From: an uncultured Phascolarctobacterium sp.
Lineage (GTDB): Bacteria > Bacillota > Negativicutes > Acidaminococcales > Acidaminococcaceae
Length of the DNA stretch: 6,837 nucleotides
NCBI GenBank assembly: GCA_945949475.1
Contig: CAMFET010000042.1
Coordinates: 1-6,837 of the forward strand
Direction: 5' to 3'
A program made the translations under genes and the position numbers. Shown here one piece after another: positions 3,760-6,837 of the stretch. The notes under the pieces were generated by a model, which was not told the DNA's origin, ran no database searches, and saw only the letters and a list, made by a program, of their open reading frames with translations. Each line of letters opens with the position of its first letter. Within the stretch, counting starts at the first letter, position 1.

Positions 3760-6750
3760 ATGATGAAAGATGGAAAGATTTTAAAAACGGACGAACTGAC
3801 GCTACAGGATTTTTGTGACATGCAGCAGCTTTACAAGCTTTTGGATAACTGGTCTAAAAGCAGCGGCATGTCCGCCGTCGTTGTCGACAATCATGGACAG
3901 AGGATTTCCCAATCCTTTGGCCTCACAGAGCTTTGCCGAATGGTTAAGGAAAGTCCCATGGGTGATGCCAACTGTGCTAGTAAAATGAAGTCCAGCATTG
4001 AGGGCTTTTATATTTGCCCCATGGGCTTTAGTGATTTTGCCGTGCCCATTACCCTGCCGAATGGACAGGTTTTGGCCAAGGTTTTAGCCGGCCAAGCGCT
4101 TTCCATGGACCAAGAGGAAGAAGCTATTGTCCAAAATGCCTTAAAAATCGGCCTGGATGAGGCAAGTGTACGTGCTGCCTTAAAAAATGTAAAACGTAAA
4201 ACAGCTAAAGAAATGAAGGGCTCCTATGAGCTGCTTAAGGAAATGCTGAACTTCTATGTGGAGAAGAATTATTCTGTTTGGCAGACCCAAAATGAGCTTT
4301 CTAAAGCACCGGCGAAGAAGGATCGAATCTTATCCCATATTACCCAGCTGCTCTATGGCTATAATCTAACAGTGGATTTGGGCAGCAATGCTTATACTCT
4401 AATTACAGGCACAGGCATGGAGCGAACCATTAAGGAATACAAACAGCATGGCTATGTGCACGAGCTGTGGGATTTCCACAGCGAGATAATTCATCCGGCT
4501 TATATTAATAGATTTAAAAAGCTGGTAGATTTTGAGGCTCTCAAAAATGACCCCCAAGCTAATGGCTTCATTGGTTCCTTAGAATATCCCGTGCTCTACT
4601 CCGGTGATACAGAATACGAATGGCATGAAATCAATGTTTTCGTGGACACGGATTCGGATGGTAATCGTGTGGCCAATGTGCTGGGTCGCGATATTACTGA
4701 GGCTCATAATGCGGCCGAAAAAAATGCCCAGGAGCTACAGGCAGCAGCTTCTAAAAACCAGATTTTGTCTGAAATCACGAAAATGCTCTATAGCTATAAC
4801 CTAACCTTGAATTTGCGTACAGGTAAATACAGCATGATTATCGGCACCGGTATGACCAAGTTTATGGATATCTTTAAATCCACCGATGATTACGAGACTG
4901 CTTATACCCAAAAGCTGCCCTATTTGGATCCTGAAAACGTGGCCCAGTTCGCCGCCTTGGCCAGCCTCGATGCCCTGCGTGCCAGAAGCAATTCCCGTGG
5001 CTTTATCGGCAGCTTGGATTATGGTGCTATTGTGGATCATGGTGAAGAATGGCACGAAATCAATGTTTTTATGGGTAGCAACGAAAAGGGCGAGCCCATT
5101 GCCAATATTTTAGGTCGTGATATTACCGAAACCCATAAGCGGCAAAAGCAGCGTGAAAACCAGCAAAAGGCTGCTGTGGCCCGCGACCAGCTTTTGTCCG
5201 GCATCACGAAAATGCTGTATAGCTTTAACCTGACGGTAAATTTGGAAAGCTGGCATTATTCCCTGATTACCGGCACCGGCGAGCTCGAGACAGTAAGCAT
5301 TATGCAGGAAACGGATGATTATGTACTGCTTTTCGCTAAGCTGTTTAAATTTGTCGCTCCGGAGCACCGCGAAAATTATTCTAAGCTGATAAGCGTTAAG
5401 GCGCTTAAAAAGATGCTGCATACCTCAGGTTATGCCGGCTCCGTTACCTGTCGCGTGCAGATTAATGGGATAGATCAATGGCAGGAGGTTAACCTTTTTA
5501 TGGGCACCAACGAGTCCGGTGAGCCCGTGGCCAATATTTTAGGTCGCGATGTCACCGAGGCCCATAATCAAGCTGAAACCATGGCGCAGTTGGAGATTGC
5601 TAATCGAGCTAGTGCCGCTAAATCTGCCTTTTTGTTTAACATGAGCCACGATATCCGTACGCCTATGAATGCTATTATCGGCTTTACAGATCTCTTAGAG
5701 CAGCACTTGCATGAGCAGGAATTGGCCAAAAGCTATATTGGCAAGATTAAAACTGCCAATGATTTTCTCCTATCTCTTATCAATAACGTGCTGGAAATGG
5801 CACGCATTGAAAGTGGCATGATGAAGCTGGAGGAAAGTGTCTGTGATGTGTACAGCTTTAATGATTCCTTCTATTCCTTGTTTGAGCCACAGCTGAGGGA
5901 AAAGCAGCTGGAGCACACCCGTGTGGAAAAGGTGCAGCACCGTAAGGTTATTTGTGATGCCGTGAAGCTGCGTGAAGTATTCTTTAATATATACAGCAAT
6001 GCTGTTAAATATACCCCCGCCGGTGGCAGGATTACGATGAGTGTGGAGGAGCTGCCGTGGAATAAGCCCGGCTATAGCCTGTATACTACTGTTATCGAGG
6101 ATACCGGCATCGGCATTTCTGAAGCGTTTCTGCCCCATGTTTTTGAAGAATTCACCCGAGAGCATTCCTCCACCGAAAGCAAGGTTCATGGCACAGGCTT
6201 GGGGATGCCAATCGTGAAAAAGCTGGTGGACCTTATGGGTGGCACCATCCATGTAGTAAGTAAATTGGGAGAGGGCACAAAAATTACCATTCAAATCCCC
6301 CTGCGTTGGGCGGAGGAAGAGGCTACAGTTGTTCCCAAGGCTAAGGTTAAAGCTAAAGAGCTGCAGTTTAAGGGTAAGCGTATCCTGTTAGCTGAGGATA
6401 ACGAGCTGAACTCCGAGATTGCTACCGCTATTTTGCAGGGTATGGGCTTTGCAGTGGAGTTGGCCGAGGATGGTCAAAAATGTGTGGAAATGCTGAAAAA
6501 GGCTCCTGCCCATTATTACGATTTCATTTTAATGGATATCCAAATGCCCAATATGAATGGCTACGAAGCTACTAAGGCTATTCGCGAGCTAGAGGACGAG
6601 GTAAAGTCAAAAATTGTTATTTTGGCCGTTACTGCCAATGCCTTCGAGGAGGATCGCAAGAACGCTCTCCAGGCCGGTATGAACGGACATATTGCCAAGC
6701 CCATCAAAATAGATGCTTTGTCCTCAACACTGGCTGAATTTTTTGATTAA
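3760..6750 (+). CDS. Soluble hybrid histidine kinase: PocR sensor, three PAS-like repeats, HisKA, HATPase, receiver
   Basis: This 996-residue protein has no signal peptide or membrane segment, so it senses a cytoplasmic signal. Residues about 13-175 match the PocR ligand-binding domain, with C59, C72 and C86 and the ICPMGFSDFAVPI stretch (85-97). The PocR family is linked to small metabolites such as propanediol; the ligand here is unknown. Three PAS-like repeats follow (188-316, 333-459, 476-602), each ending in LGRD[IV]TE and a helical linker. HisKA has MSHDIRTP with phosphoacceptor H630. The ATPase has N743/N747, DTGIGI (781-786), FEEF (795-798) and GTGLGM (811-816). The C-terminal receiver has E879/D880, phosphoacceptor D926, T958 and K980. 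A terminal receiver implies a phosphorelay through an Hpt protein, or self-regulation; no partner is in view. Two ATGs occur in tandem. The GGGGAG site is 5 nt from the first and 8 nt from the second (3763), so the true start may be the second. All catalytic residues look intact. Confidence 0.93.
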   Translation: MMKDGKILKTDELTLQDFCDMQQLYKLLDNWSKSSGMSAVVVDNHGQRISQSFGLTELCRMVKESPMGDANCASKMKSSIEGFYICPMGFSDFAVPITLPNGQVLAKVLAGQALSMDQEEEAIVQNALKIGLDEASVRAALKNVKRKTAKEMKGSYELLKEMLNFYVEKNYSVWQTQNELSKAPAKKDRILSHITQLLYGYNLTVDLGSNAYTLITGTGMERTIKEYKQHGYVHELWDFHSEIIHPAYINRFKKLVDFEALKNDPQANGFIGSLEYPVLYSGDTEYEWHEINVFVDTDSDGNRVANVLGRDITEAHNAAEKNAQELQAAASKNQILSEITKMLYSYNLTLNLRTGKYSMIIGTGMTKFMDIFKSTDDYETAYTQKLPYLDPENVAQFAALASLDALRARSNSRGFIGSLDYGAIVDHGEEWHEINVFMGSNEKGEPIANILGRDITETHKRQKQRENQQKAAVARDQLLSGITKMLYSFNLTVNLESWHYSLITGTGELETVSIMQETDDYVLLFAKLFKFVAPEHRENYSKLISVKALKKMLHTSGYAGSVTCRVQINGIDQWQEVNLFMGTNESGEPVANILGRDVTEAHNQAETMAQLEIANRASAAKSAFLFNMSHDIRTPMNAIIGFTDLLEQHLHEQELAKSYIGKIKTANDFLLSLINNVLEMARIESGMMKLEESVCDVYSFNDSFYSLFEPQLREKQLEHTRVEKVQHRKVICDAVKLREVFFNIYSNAVKYTPAGGRITMSVEELPWNKPGYSLYTTVIEDTGIGISEAFLPHVFEEFTREHSSTESKVHGTGLGMPIVKKLVDLMGGTIHVVSKLGEGTKITIQIPLRWAEEEATVVPKAKVKAKELQFKGKRILLAEDNELNSEIATAILQGMGFAVELAEDGQKCVEMLKKAPAHYYDFILMDIQMPNMNGYEATKAIRELEDEVKSKIVILAVTANAFEEDRKNALQAGMNGHIAKPIKIDALSSTLAEFFD
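4321..4707 (+). repeat. PAS-like repeat 1 of the kinase (residues 188-316)
   Basis: Begins DRILSHITQLLYGYNLTVDL, contains EWHEINVF and ends GRDITEAH. The Trp-containing strand followed by G-x2-DITE is the usual end of a PAS_3-type fold. A helical linker leads to repeat 2. It is the most diverged of the three at its start, but shares DNA blocks with repeat 2 at an offset of 429 nt. Confidence 0.75.
4756..5136 (+). repeat. PAS-like repeat 2 of the kinase (residues 333-459)
   Basis: Begins NQILSEITKMLYSYNLTLNL, contains EWHEINVFMGSNEKGEP and ends GRDITETH. Its GRDIT motif is exactly 143 residues after that of repeat 1. The following linker is basic and Gln-rich (HKRQKQRENQQ), likely a signalling helix. 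Confidence 0.8.
5185..5565 (+). repeat. PAS-like repeat 3 of the kinase (residues 476-602)
   Basis: Begins DQLLSGITKMLYSFNLTVNL, contains QWQEVNLFMGTNESGEP and ends GRDVTEAH, again exactly 143 residues after repeat 2. Its linker (603-625) runs directly into the HisKA helix, so this copy is the one mechanically coupled to the kinase core. The Trp-strand differs from the other two (WQEVNLF against WHEINVF). Confidence 0.8.
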
Positions 6751-6763
6751 GCCCGCTTAGGTA

Positions 6764-6785
6764 GTATTGCTATGCTTAGTAATAC
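6764..6785 (+). other. Hairpin just after the kinase stop codon, not a standard terminator
   Basis: GTATTGCTA (6764-6772) pairs with TAGTAATAC (6777-6785), nine pairs including one G.U, around the tetraloop TGCT, 14 nt past the stop. No T run follows on either strand, so it is not a typical intrinsic terminator. It may stabilise the 3' end of the mRNA or be chance. The rest of 6751-6837 shows nothing recognisable. Confidence 0.4.
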
Positions 6786-6837
6786 AGAAGTGAAGAGAAT
6801 CAATAGCGTCCTAACGTGAGCAAACGGAATAAAATAG

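Noticed and set aside
4321..5565. CRISPR-like or mobile repeat array
   Set aside because: The repeats are in-frame protein domains of about 430 bp that diverge in sequence; there are no spacers, terminal inverted repeats or transposase.
5847..5854. TGTGTACA, another TGT-N2-ACA box, as a regulator site
   Set aside because: It lies within the HisKA coding region without extended symmetry; kept only as a reminder that the core occurs by chance.
5770..6294. 174-codon minus-strand open frame opposite the kinase catalytic region
   Set aside because: The plus strand carries all conserved ATPase boxes here. The antisense product has no recognisable features.

Overview
The window holds five protein-coding genes: one cut by the left edge and four complete. 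Protein features suggest a low- to mid-GC anaerobic Firmicute. The order ispE - GntR regulator - MobA-like nucleotidyltransferase, the YitT-type membrane protein and a soluble PocR-sensing hybrid kinase with the 'MSHDIRTPMNAIIGF' H-box fit Negativicutes-type gut bacteria best. That placement is a recollection of family and context patterns, not a database result. No mobile element, CRISPR array, tRNA or rRNA was recognised.

Left part (1-2237), minus strand: a tight three-gene operon transcribed right to left. It contains ispE (MEP isoprenoid pathway kinase), an FCD-type GntR regulator starting 1 nt after the ispE stop, and a nucleotidyltransferase whose ATG overlaps the regulator's stop (TAATG) and which runs off the left edge. 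Upstream of ispE is a good sigma-A-type promoter (TTGACG-N17-AATACT). A 20-bp near-perfect palindrome (2249-2268) overlaps the end of its -10 and the expected start point. This is a classic repressor position, and the operon's own GntR protein is the obvious candidate ligand-responsive repressor.

Middle (2238-3459): an AT-rich divergent intergenic region, then a plus-strand yitT-family membrane protein gene closed by a long GC-rich hairpin terminator.

Right part (3460-6837): a roughly 300-bp AT-rich regulatory region after the terminator with candidate tandem promoters and a TATTGT-TT-ACAATA inverted repeat. It is followed by a 996-residue cytoplasmic hybrid histidine kinase. The domain order is PocR ligand-binding domain, three tandem PAS-like repeats at an exact 143-residue period in their C-terminal motifs, HisKA, HATPase and receiver. 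The triplication is visible at DNA level as well. No partner response regulator, Hpt protein or target operon is in the window, so its signal and output are unknown. The most testable new ideas are the operator/autoregulation model for ispE-gntR, the possible sharing of the same TGT-N2-ACA core with the kinase upstream region, and the triplicated sensory module.
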